Source: a bacterium HR25
GTDB lineage: Bacteria > Chloroflexota > Dehalococcoidia > SM23-28-2 > HRbin24
Assembly: GCA_002898615.1 (NCBI GenBank)
Contig: BEIB01000038.1
Coordinates: 1-8,382, forward strand
Length of the DNA: 8,382 bases
Direction: 5' to 3'
Shown piece after piece: positions 1 to 5,600 of the stretch. The notes below the pieces were generated by a model. The model did not search any database. It worked only from the letters and a program-made list of their open reading frames with translations, and had not been told where the DNA came from. The number at the start of each line of letters is the position of its first letter. Within the stretch, counting starts at the first letter, position 1. A program made the position numbers and the translations under genes.

Positions 1-3
1 TCC

Positions 4-600
4 CTAAGGGGTATCACTCCTGTCTCCTCCACTCCTCCGCCAGGCGAGGATGAGACGTTGCAGGGCAGTGAGGCCGGCCGCCACGGCCAGCACCCACAGG
101 GCGGTCTCTACTTGGCCTATTATAAGGCCCACGCCCAGCAGGAGCACCCTCTCCGGCCGGGCGAAGAGCCCCTCCGCCAGCGGTATGCCCACGATCTCCG
201 CCCGCGCCCGCACGTAGCTCACCAGAAAGGAGGCGATGACGGCGGCCAGGGCCAGAAGGACGCCGTCCCGCTCCCCCTGGCCGCTCAGGTAGTAAGCGAT
301 GCCGAAGAGGACGCCCCCCTCCGAGAGGCGGTCCATGACGGCATCGAACACGGAGCCGAAGCGGGTGGCCCGGCCGGTAGCCCGGGCCAGAGCACCGTCC
401 AGCATGTCCAGGGCGCTGGCCGCCAGAAGGAGGACGCCGGCGGGCAGGAGCTGTCCGGCGGCCGCCAGCGCCCCCGCCCCTATCCCCCCCACGGTGCCCA
501 GGACGGTGAGGTGGTTGGGGTGGACGCCCAGGCGCGCCAGGAGGAGGACTGGCGGCTGTAGCAGCCGCTGGACGGTGGAGCGTGGCACCAGGGAGGACAT
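4..600 (-). CDS. pgsA: CDP-alcohol phosphatidyltransferase, probable phosphatidylinositol-phosphate synthase
   Basis: This 198-residue integral membrane protein carries the complete CDP-alcohol phosphotransferase signature D-x2-D-G-x2-A-R-x8-G-x3-D-x3-D: D65, D68, G69, A72, R73, G82, D86 and D90, the metal and CDP-lipid site of the family. The N-terminal P-N-x-L-T element (residues 28-32) is also typical. About six hydrophobic segments fit the usual fold. After the signature, the SYVRARAE stretch (about 128-135) and a later RPER resemble mycobacterial PgsA1 rather than phosphatidylglycerol-phosphate synthases. Family knowledge plus the inositol-1-phosphate synthase gene in the same cassette favour transfer of inositol phosphate from CDP-diacylglycerol to give phosphatidylinositol phosphate. 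Archaetidylinositol-type or diol-lipid substrates are possible. It is the last gene of the cassette and starts 9 bp after the glycosyltransferase stop, with only a weak AAGG upstream of the ATG. Family is certain; the exact acceptor is inferred. Confidence 0.87.
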   Translation of the reverse strand: MSSLVPRSTVQRLLQPPVLLLARLGVHPNHLTVLGTVGGIGAGALAAAGQLLPAGVLLLAASALDMLDGALARATGRATRFGSVFDAVMDRLSEGGVLFGIAYYLSGQGERDGVLLALAAVIASFLVSYVRARAEIVGIPLAEGLFARPERVLLLGVGLIIGQVETALWVLAVAAGLTALQRLILAWRRSGGDRSDTP

Positions 601-609
601 GGCCGGCCT

Positions 610-1752
610 TCAGGGGCGCGGGCTGGCCGCCTCCCCTCCGGCCAGCACCTCCTGGTAGTAGGCCAGCACCCTCCGGGAGACGCTGCCCCAGTCGTAGCGG
701 CGGGCGGTGCTGAGGCCCCGCTGCCCCATGCGCTCCCGCAGCGAGGGGTCCGTCAGGAGGCGGTAGAGGGCGGCGGCCAGGGCGTGCTCGTCCCCCGGCG
801 GCACCAGGAGCCCCTCCTCGCCATCGGTGAGCACCTCGGCGAAGCCCTCGATGCGGGAGGCGACGATGGGCACCCCGCTGGCCATCGCCTCCAGGAGGAT
901 GATCCCCAGGCTCTCCGCTCCCGTGTTGGGGGCGCAGAAGACGTGAGCGCTGCGGTAGTAGCGGGGGACTTCGGCGTCGGGCACCCGCCCGGTGAACACC
1001 ACGTCCCGCAGCCCCGCCCGCTCGATATAGCGCTCGCAGGCGGCCCGCATGCCGCCGTCGCCTCCCACCACTATGAGGCGGAGCTGGGGCAGCTCCCGCT
1101 TCAGTAGGGCGTAGGCCTGGAGGAGATGGGGCAGCCCCTTGCGCCGCTCCAGCCGCCCCAGGAAGAGAAGGTTCAGACGCCCATCGTCGAACTGGGGCAG
1201 CGGCTCCACCTCGGGCGAGAAGCGCTGGCTGTCAACGCCGTTGGGGATGATGCGGTAGCGCCCGGCGAAGTACTTGCCGATGAGCCTCAGCGCCGGCCGC
1301 GAGACCACGATGCGCCCCCTCAGGCGGCCCCAGTAGGGACGGATCAGGTAGCGGGCGTAGCTGTAGAGGCGGCTCCCGCCCTCCCGGGCGGCGTGGAAGG
1401 TGGCCACCAGGGGGCCATCGTAGAGGCGGAGGAACTGGAAGGGGAGCAGGGGCATGAACGGCTCGTGCAGGTGGACCAGGTCGAACTGCTCCCGCCGCAG
1501 GAGGCGCTGCACCTGCCCCGCCAGGGCAAAGGAGAGGGAGATGTGGGCTACGGAGCCGCTGGCGGGCAGCCCCACCGTGTAACGGCCGGCCACGAAGAGG
1601 CAGTCGTTGGGATGTTCCCAGGGCCGCGAGGAGGGGGCGACGATGCGCACCTGGTGTCCCTGGCGCTGGAACTCCGCCGCCAGGTGGGCCACGTGGTTGT
1701 TGACCCCCCCTGGCACCGCCCAGTCATACGGTGATACGAGAGCGATCCTCAT
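610..1752 (-). CDS. pimA: GT4-family glycosyltransferase, PimA-like (phosphatidylinositol mannosyltransferase)
   Basis: This 380-residue GT-B fold enzyme is expected to work at the inner face of the membrane, moving a sugar (mannose from GDP-mannose in PimA) to the inositol ring of phosphatidylinositol. The N-terminus matches PimA closely: SPYDWAVPGGVNNHV with the G15-G16 loop, then VHLHEPFMP (93-101) and ATFH ending in H120, which aligns with the catalytic-region His118 of mycobacterial PimA. The C-terminal nucleotide-sugar domain has IPNGVD (169-174), FLGRLERRKG with R200 and K205 (the diphosphate-binding Arg/Lys pair), and the E-x7-E motif E280 to E288. The final RRYDW (351-355) is also PimA-like. 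Length is normal. It starts with ATG 57 bp after the PHP gene, preceded by AGGGAAG, and is followed after 9 bp by the lipid synthase. GT4 membership is certain; mannose as donor is inferred from resemblance and context. A glucosyl- or glucosaminyl-transferase is the main alternative. Confidence 0.85.
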   Translation of the reverse strand: MRIALVSPYDWAVPGGVNNHVAHLAAEFQRQGHQVRIVAPSSRPWEHPNDCLFVAGRYTVGLPASGSVAHISLSFALAGQVQRLLRREQFDLVHLHEPFMPLLPFQFLRLYDGPLVATFHAAREGGSRLYSYARYLIRPYWGRLRGRIVVSRPALRLIGKYFAGRYRIIPNGVDSQRFSPEVEPLPQFDDGRLNLLFLGRLERRKGLPHLLQAYALLKRELPQLRLIVVGGDGGMRAACERYIERAGLRDVVFTGRVPDAEVPRYYRSAHVFCAPNTGAESLGIILLEAMASGVPIVASRIEGFAEVLTDGEEGLLVPPGDEHALAAALYRLLTDPSLRERMGQRGLSTARRYDWGSVSRRVLAYYQEVLAGGEAASPRP

Positions 1753-1767
1753 CCTGGCTTCCCTGTC

Positions 1768-1792
1768 GGAGGGGGAAAGGCCTCCCCTCTCC
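1768..1792 (-). promoter_or_regulatory. Intergenic hairpin ahead of the glycosyltransferase gene
   Basis: The 57-bp gap between the PHP and glycosyltransferase genes contains an inverted repeat. On the minus strand GGAG-A-GGGGA pairs with TCCCC-CTCC around a six-base loop, giving nine base pairs with one bulged A. No T-run follows, so it is unlikely to be a factor-independent terminator. It ends just before the AGGGAAG that probably serves as ribosome binding site for the glycosyltransferase. An mRNA-stability, processing or partial attenuation role is possible; a by-product of purine/pyrimidine-rich GC sequence is equally possible. Confidence 0.35.
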
Positions 1793-1809
1793 GCCCCCGT
1801 AGAGTAGCC

Positions 1810-2589
1810 TCACATGGGGGCCCAGGGGAAGAGCCGCTTCATGAAGCTCCGGGCGGTGGGCCAGAGCCCTACCGTCCGGGGGGTGACGGTGAGGCCACGC
1901 CAGGACTGGCGGAGCACCTGGCCCAGCCCCAGCTCCCACAGGGTGGGGTGGCGGCCGTTCACCCCCCGCGTCCGGCGCTCCAGGATGGCCTGACGCAGCT
2001 CCTCAGCGGTGCGGCCGGGGAAGAGGGTGTAGGCGCTGCCGATGGCCGCCAGGAAGTGGGCATCGCTGCCGCCCACCTCGGCCAGGTGGTAGCGGCGCTG
2101 GTTCAGCTCCCGCGCCGGGCGCTGCCCGGGCTTCGCCCCCGGGGAGGCGTTGGCCGTCTCCAGGCCATCCAGGTAGACGCCCTCTCTACCGGAGGCCAGG
2201 AGGCGCTCCAGGGCCCGCCGCCCCAGGCTGCGGGTAAGCCAGCTAAAGGGGTGGGGGACGATGCAGAGCCCTCCCTGGCGGTGTATGGCGGCGATGATCT
2301 CCTCCGCCGGCCGCAGACTGGGCAGCGGCTCCTCTATGAACAGGGCCAACAGGTGCCCCTCCAGCGCCGTCACCTCCATCCCCATGACCACCTGGAAGCG
2401 GTAGCTCCCCTGGGCCCACAGCTCGCGCGTCTCCCAGGCGCCGCGCAGGCTGTCATGGTCCGTGATGGCGATAACGTCCAGGTCAGTGTGCGTCTCCACG
2501 TACTCCAGGATCTCGCGGGGGGAGGCCATGCCGTCTCCCAGAGCGGTGTGCACGTGCAGGTCTGCCTTTCCCAGCTCCCTGTCGCTCAA
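1810..2589 (-). CDS. PHP-domain metal-dependent phosphoesterase in inositol lipid cassette
   Basis: A 259-residue protein if translation starts at the TTG at 2589-2587. All PHP metal-site motifs are present: DLHVHT (H12, H14), D19, ITDHD (H45), MEVT (E72), PHPF (H113) and GGSDAH (D176, H178). PHP proteins use a trinuclear metal centre to hydrolyse phosphoesters; the layout resembles the stand-alone TrpH/YciV-type enzymes, with no polymerase or other domain attached. There is no signal peptide, so it should be cytoplasmic. The last 30 or so residues are basic and aromatic (ending RSFMKRLFPWAPM) and might touch the membrane. The TTG start lies on the acyltransferase TGA (shared TTGA) with GAGGGAG about 8 bases upstream; a reading frame beginning at 2643 would overlap the acyltransferase by 58 bp, less likely. 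Position between acyltransferase and glycosyltransferase suggests an inositol phosphate or phosphatidylinositol-phosphate phosphatase. The substrate is unproven; a general nucleotide phosphatase is the alternative. Confidence 0.86.
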   Translation of the reverse strand: MSDRELGKADLHVHTALGDGMASPREILEYVETHTDLDVIAITDHDSLRGAWETRELWAQGSYRFQVVMGMEVTALEGHLLALFIEEPLPSLRPAEEIIAAIHRQGGLCIVPHPFSWLTRSLGRRALERLLASGREGVYLDGLETANASPGAKPGQRPARELNQRRYHLAEVGGSDAHFLAAIGSAYTLFPGRTAEELRQAILERRTRGVNGRHPTLWELGLGQVLRQSWRGLTVTPRTVGLWPTARSFMKRLFPWAPM

Positions 2590-3479
2590 TCCCTTCTCTC
2601 CCTCTTCATGGCGGCGTCCCAGACCCGCTCCAGCACCAGCCACTGGCTGGGCTCCTGGCGCAGGTAGCGCTCGAACCGCTCCAGGAAGCGACGGGTGTTA
2701 ACCAGGACGTCCTCTTGGAAGTTGCCGGTGCGGACCAGCTCCAGCGGCTCCTCCAGCACCACCTCCAGCCCCTCCCAGCCCCGCCGGTAGCAGAAGGCCG
2801 GTATCACCGTAGCCCCCGTCCGCAGGGCCAGCTCCATGGGGCCCGTGGGCACCAGCGTCTCGTAGCCGCAGAGGGGCAGCAGCGCCTTGGGGCCCTCTAT
2901 GTCCCTGTCCCCCATCAGGGCGACCACCCCGCCCGACCGCAGAGTGCGCATGGCCGCCTTGACCCCGGTCACCCCCACGGGGAGAAAGGTCAGGCCTTGG
3001 GAGGAGCGGAGGCCGTCCACCAGCCGGGAGAGGCGGGCCGGCCGTAGCGGCTCCGTCAGCGCCATCCCCTGGATGCCGGCCATGAGGAGGGCCTGCATGG
3101 CCAGCTCCGGGCTGCCCATGTGGGCGCTCATGATGATGACACCCCGTCCCTGGGCCAGGGCGGGGCGCAGGTTCTCCTCCAGGCCACGGATGTTCATGCG
3201 ACGGTGATAGAGGTCGTTCAGGTCGAGGCGGGGCATGTGGACCAGGTCAGCGTAGTACTTGGCCACGTTGCGGAAGACACGCCGGGCGGCCCTGCGCACC
3301 TCGCCCCTGGAGGCCTGGGGGCCCAGGACGTGGCGCATGTTGTCCCATACGTTGCGCCGCAGGCGAGGGAAGAGCCAGTAGACCAGGTCTCCCACGCAAG
3401 CGCAGAACCGGTACAGGGGCCTGAGGGGCAGGCGCCCCAGGGTATGGAGGGCTACCACGAACAGGACGTACTTCCACAT
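2586..3479 (-). CDS. LpxL/HtrB-family lysophospholipid-type acyltransferase, PatA-like
   Basis: This 297-residue protein belongs to the lipid A acyltransferase (HtrB/LpxL/PatA) family. A hydrophobic N-terminal segment (about 3-25) can anchor it to the cytoplasmic membrane. The catalytic H-x4-E motif is H120-M-G-S-P-E125 within IIMSAHMGSPE. Further family marks are GDRD (190-193), PTGP (211-214) and the C-terminal SQWLVLERVW (278-287). No lipid A genes are visible, and the company of an inositol phosphate synthase, a PimA-like glycosyltransferase and a phosphatidylinositol-phosphate synthase points to the PatA branch, which in mycobacteria transfers an acyl chain from acyl-CoA to a mannose of phosphatidylinositol mannosides. 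The ATG at 3479 follows the inositol phosphate synthase by 47 bp; a GGGAGG lies about 13 bases upstream, a long spacing. Family is secure; the acceptor is inferred from neighbours. Confidence 0.86.
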   Translation of the reverse strand: MWKYVLFVVALHTLGRLPLRPLYRFCACVGDLVYWLFPRLRRNVWDNMRHVLGPQASRGEVRRAARRVFRNVAKYYADLVHMPRLDLNDLYHRRMNIRGLEENLRPALAQGRGVIIMSAHMGSPELAMQALLMAGIQGMALTEPLRPARLSRLVDGLRSSQGLTFLPVGVTGVKAAMRTLRSGGVVALMGDRDIEGPKALLPLCGYETLVPTGPMELALRTGATVIPAFCYRRGWEGLEVVLEEPLELVRTGNFQEDVLVNTRRFLERFERYLRQEPSQWLVLERVWDAAMKRERRD

Positions 3480-3526
3480 CTGGGCCCGAGGCCCTCCCGC
3501 CCGGCCCTGGGGCCGCTGGCCACCGC

Positions 3527-4615
3527 TCAGGCGGACGATTGCCCGTCCCGGCCGGCGATGAACTCCTCCGTCAGCCGGCGGGCCTCCTCATCGGTGAACT
3601 GCTGCGGCGGTGACTTCATGAAGTAGGCGCTGGGGCCGATGAGGGCGCCAGCGATCCCCCGGTCCAGGGCCAGCTTGGCACAGCGTATGGCGTCTATGAC
3701 CACCCCGGCGGAGTTGGGGCTGTCCCACACCTCCAGCTTCACCTCCACGTTCAGCGGCACCCCGCCGAACCCCGTCCCCTCCATGCGGATGTAACACCAC
3801 TTGCGGTCCAGCAGCCAGGGCACGTAATCGCTGGGGCCGATGTGCACGTTCCCCTCCGGCAGCGGGTAATCGAGCTGGGAGGTCACGGCGTTGGTCTTGG
3901 AGATCTTCTTGGAGATGAGACGCTCCCGCTCCAGCATGTTGAGGAAGTCGGTGTTGCCGCCGAAGTTGAGCTGGTAGGTGCGCTCCAGACGCACCCCGCG
4001 GTCACGGAAGAGGCGGGTGAGGACGCGGTGGAGGATGGTGGCCCCCACCTGGGACTTGATGTCGTCACCCACCACCGGCAGCCCCCGCTCCTCAAACCGT
4101 CGCTGCCAGTAGGGCTCCCGGGCGATGAACACAGGGATGCAGTTGACGAAGGCGCAGCCGGCCTGCAGTACCTGCTCCACATACCACTTGGTGGCCTCCT
4201 CCGCCCCCACAGGGAGGTAGTTGACCACCACGTGCGTCTGGGTCTCCCGCAGGATGCGGACGATGTCCGAGGTGCTGCCCGGCGCCTTGTGGATCACCTG
4301 GGTCAGGTACTTGCCGAGGCCGTCATGGGTCATGCCCCGCTCCACCTTCACGCCCAGATGGGGGACGTCGGCGAACTTGTAGGTGTTGTTGGGCGGCATG
4401 AAGATGGCCTCGGAGAGGTCTTTGCCCACCTTGTTGGCGTCGATGTCGAAGGCGGCCACGAACTCTATGTCTCCCACATGGTAGCCGCCCAGGTTCACGT
4501 GCATCAGGCCGGGGATGGACTCGTTCTCGTCCGCGTTACGGTAGTAGTGGACTCCCTGCACCAGGGAGGAGGCGCAGTTCCCCACGCCGATGATGGCCAC
4601 ATTGATCTTGCCCAT
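3527..4615 (-). CDS. ino1: myo-inositol-1-phosphate synthase
   Basis: This 362-residue cytoplasmic enzyme converts D-glucose 6-phosphate to 1L-myo-inositol 1-phosphate with tightly bound NAD+. It is the short prokaryotic form (about 360 residues). Visible motifs are the Rossmann loop GVGNCASSL (10-18), NYLPVG (132-137), GDDIKSQ (183-189), NFGGNTDF (217-224), SKTNAVTSQ (239-247), the EGTGFGGVP stretch (279-287) with VEVKLEV after it, and WDSPNSAG (297-304). Conserved lysines in the SKKISK and VEVK segments (K236, K237, K240, K293) lie where the family keeps its catalytic lysines. ATG is preceded by AAGGAG about 11 bases upstream. It is the first gene of the cassette and supplies the head group for the phosphatidyltransferase three genes downstream. 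An AT-rich patch upstream probably holds its promoter. Identification is very secure. Confidence 0.96.
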   Translation of the reverse strand: MGKINVAIIGVGNCASSLVQGVHYYRNADENESIPGLMHVNLGGYHVGDIEFVAAFDIDANKVGKDLSEAIFMPPNNTYKFADVPHLGVKVERGMTHDGLGKYLTQVIHKAPGSTSDIVRILRETQTHVVVNYLPVGAEEATKWYVEQVLQAGCAFVNCIPVFIAREPYWQRRFEERGLPVVGDDIKSQVGATILHRVLTRLFRDRGVRLERTYQLNFGGNTDFLNMLERERLISKKISKTNAVTSQLDYPLPEGNVHIGPSDYVPWLLDRKWCYIRMEGTGFGGVPLNVEVKLEVWDSPNSAGVVIDAIRCAKLALDRGIAGALIGPSAYFMKSPPQQFTDEEARRLTEEFIAGRDGQSSA

Positions 4616-4637
4616 AGCCCTGTTCTCTCCTTTCGCT

Positions 4638-4671
4638 GCCCTGCGGCATAGGGCGCTTCATATTTTATATG
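4638..4671 (-). promoter_or_regulatory. Candidate promoter and leader hairpin of the inositol lipid cassette
   Basis: The 168 bp between tRNA-Gly and ino1 is GC-rich apart from a 13-bp AT island at 4659-4671, reading CATATAAAATATG on the minus strand, itself an inverted repeat (CATAT, AAA, ATATG). TATAAA (4669-4664) could be a -10 element, giving a leader of roughly 40 bases. I see no convincing -35 hexamer. Next comes a small hairpin, GCCCT paired with AGGGC around seven bases (4638-4654), just ahead of the AAGGAG ribosome binding site. The palindrome may instead be an operator. The rest of the gap, 4672-4783, shows no gene or clear terminator. Confidence 0.4.
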
Positions 4672-4783
4672 CTCCCCTAGCTTATGGCGAGGAGCAGGGC
4701 CGGCGTCCCGGCAAGGGGTGCTGCGGTGGCCCTGGCGGCCTGGATGGGCTCTGGCTACTCTGCCGGCGCCCCCTCCCTCCTTT

Positions 4784-4857
4784 TGGAGCGGGCGGCGGGA
4801 ATCGAACCCGCGTAGCCGGCTTGGAAGGCCGGTGCTCTGCCACTGAGCTACGCCCGC
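4784..4857 (-). tRNA. tRNA-Gly (anticodon UCC)
   Basis: The minus strand folds into a standard 74-base tRNA including an encoded CCA. Acceptor stem GCGGGCG pairs with CGCCCGC, followed by discriminator T and CCA (4786-4784). The D arm is GCTC/GAGC with a 7-base loop; the anticodon stem CCGGC/GCCGG encloses loop CTTCCAA, so the anticodon is TCC, which reads GGA and GGG codons. The four-base variable region is CTAC, and the T arm is GCGGG-TTCGAAT-CCCGC. A further GGA at 4860-4858 sits outside the mature 5' end. It shares strand with its neighbours and lies between the regulator gene and the inositol lipid cassette. Confidence 0.97.
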
Positions 4858-4873
4858 TCCCCGGGGGCCCGGT

Positions 4874-4909
4874 GGGCCGTCCGTATACGGCCCTCACACT
4901 AAGATTATA
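4874..4909 (-). promoter_or_regulatory. TATAAT box and leader hairpin upstream of tRNA-Gly
   Basis: A perfect TATAAT lies at 4909-4904 on the minus strand, ten bases after the regulator gene's stop codon and in an otherwise GC-rich context. The matching -35 region would fall inside the last codons of the regulator gene, where no good TTGACA match is seen. Transcription would begin near 4897 and read through a 7-bp hairpin, GGGCCGT paired with ACGGCCC around six bases (4893-4874), before the tRNA. The hairpin contains the 10-bp palindrome CCGTATACGG. It could also help end the regulator transcript, but no T-run follows it. Confidence 0.5.
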
Positions 4910-4918
4910 GCGGCGCTC

Positions 4919-5590
4919 TCACTGCAGGCAGTAGCCACGGCGAGGGACGGTGCGCACAGTGAGCCGGCCCTGGGTGGCCTGCCACAGCTTCCCCCGCAGG
5001 TTGCTGATGTGGGCCCGCACCAGCTCCGGCGGCCCCTGGCCCTCCGGGAAGCCCCATATCTGCTGCAACAGCTCCCTGACGGGCACCATTCTGCCCTGAC
5101 GGGCGGCCAGGTACTCCAGCAGCTCGGACTCTGTCGGCGTCAGGGTGACGGAACCCGCCGGACCCTCCAGGGTGCGGCTTGCCGGGTGCAAGCGGGCGGC
5201 CCCCAGGAGCACCGTATCGCCGTCCAGGTGGGAAGCCAGCAGGCGGGCCATCGCCTGGCCTATCTCGCTGGCGCTGTAGGGAGGCCAGAGGAGGGCGTCC
5301 AGCTCCGGCCGCAGAGGGACGGCGTCGGGCAGCCAGCGCTCCTCCGGCCCCACCAGGTAGAGGAGGGGTAGCGGCCCCGGCTGCCCCTGGAGGAAACGGG
5401 CGAGGCCCAGCATCTGGGAGCGACCGATATCGCTGGCGATGACGGCGGCATCGAAGCGGAGGGTGAGGGTGGCCCGCTCCGCCTGGGCCACCCGCCCCAC
5501 GGCGATGGTCTCGTGCCCCCGCTGGGCCAGCGCCTGGCGCACCATCTCTCGGAGGGCATCCTGGGCGCTGACGATGAGCACTACCGCCAT
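4919..5590 (-). CDS. OmpR/PhoB-type winged-helix regulator with degenerate receiver domain
   Basis: This 223-residue regulator (counting from ATG 5590; a GTG at 5599 would add three residues) has an N-terminal receiver-like domain (about 1-120) and a C-terminal OmpR-type winged helix (about 127-223). The DNA-binding half is typical: LTPTESELLEYLAARQG, then VRELLQQIWG, recognition-helix segment VRAHISNLRGKL, and the hairpin RTVPRRGYCLQ at the end. In the receiver half the acidic pair after beta-1 is replaced by S8-A9, the expected phosphoacceptor position is A52, the beta-4 Thr/Ser is V80 and the beta-5 lysine is W102 (in LLWPPY). It therefore probably works without phosphorylation. No histidine kinase lies beside it. 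ATG is preferred because AGGGTGA sits five bases upstream; the lipoprotein stop is only 10 bp upstream, so the two are probably co-transcribed. Targets are unknown. Confidence 0.85.
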   Translation of the reverse strand: MAVVLIVSAQDALREMVRQALAQRGHETIAVGRVAQAERATLTLRFDAAVIASDIGRSQMLGLARFLQGQPGPLPLLYLVGPEERWLPDAVPLRPELDALLWPPYSASEIGQAMARLLASHLDGDTVLLGAARLHPASRTLEGPAGSVTLTPTESELLEYLAARQGRMVPVRELLQQIWGFPEGQGPPELVRAHISNLRGKLWQATQGRLTVRTVPRRGYCLQ

Positions 5591-5600
5591 GGCGGTCACC

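Noticed and set aside
4..600. Phosphatidylglycerol-phosphate synthase as the identity of the CDP-alcohol phosphotransferase
   Set aside because: The signature alone allows it, but the SYVRARAE and RPER segments and the adjoining ino1, PimA-like and PatA-like genes fit phosphatidylinositol-phosphate synthase better.
1126..1734. 202-residue plus-strand frame opposite the glycosyltransferase, and similar ones at 1948-2667, 5439-6296, 6334-7131 and 7135-7980
   Set aside because: These frames arise because G/C at codon third positions removes stops from the complementary frame. None shows a recognisable fold or motif.
3842..4651. 269-residue open frame on the plus strand opposite ino1
   Set aside because: It is the mirror of a certain gene in GC-rich DNA. 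The translation is rich in H, G, V and E low-complexity runs with no motif, and it has no ribosome binding site of note.
4784..4857. tRNA-associated integrated element
   Set aside because: No integrase, no second tRNA 3' fragment and no change in gene character on either side within the window.
4682..4897. 71-residue minus-strand frame, and a 106-residue plus-strand frame (4590-4910), across the tRNA
   Set aside because: Both run through tRNA-Gly, whose secondary structure is complete. The peptides are tRNA sequence in translation.
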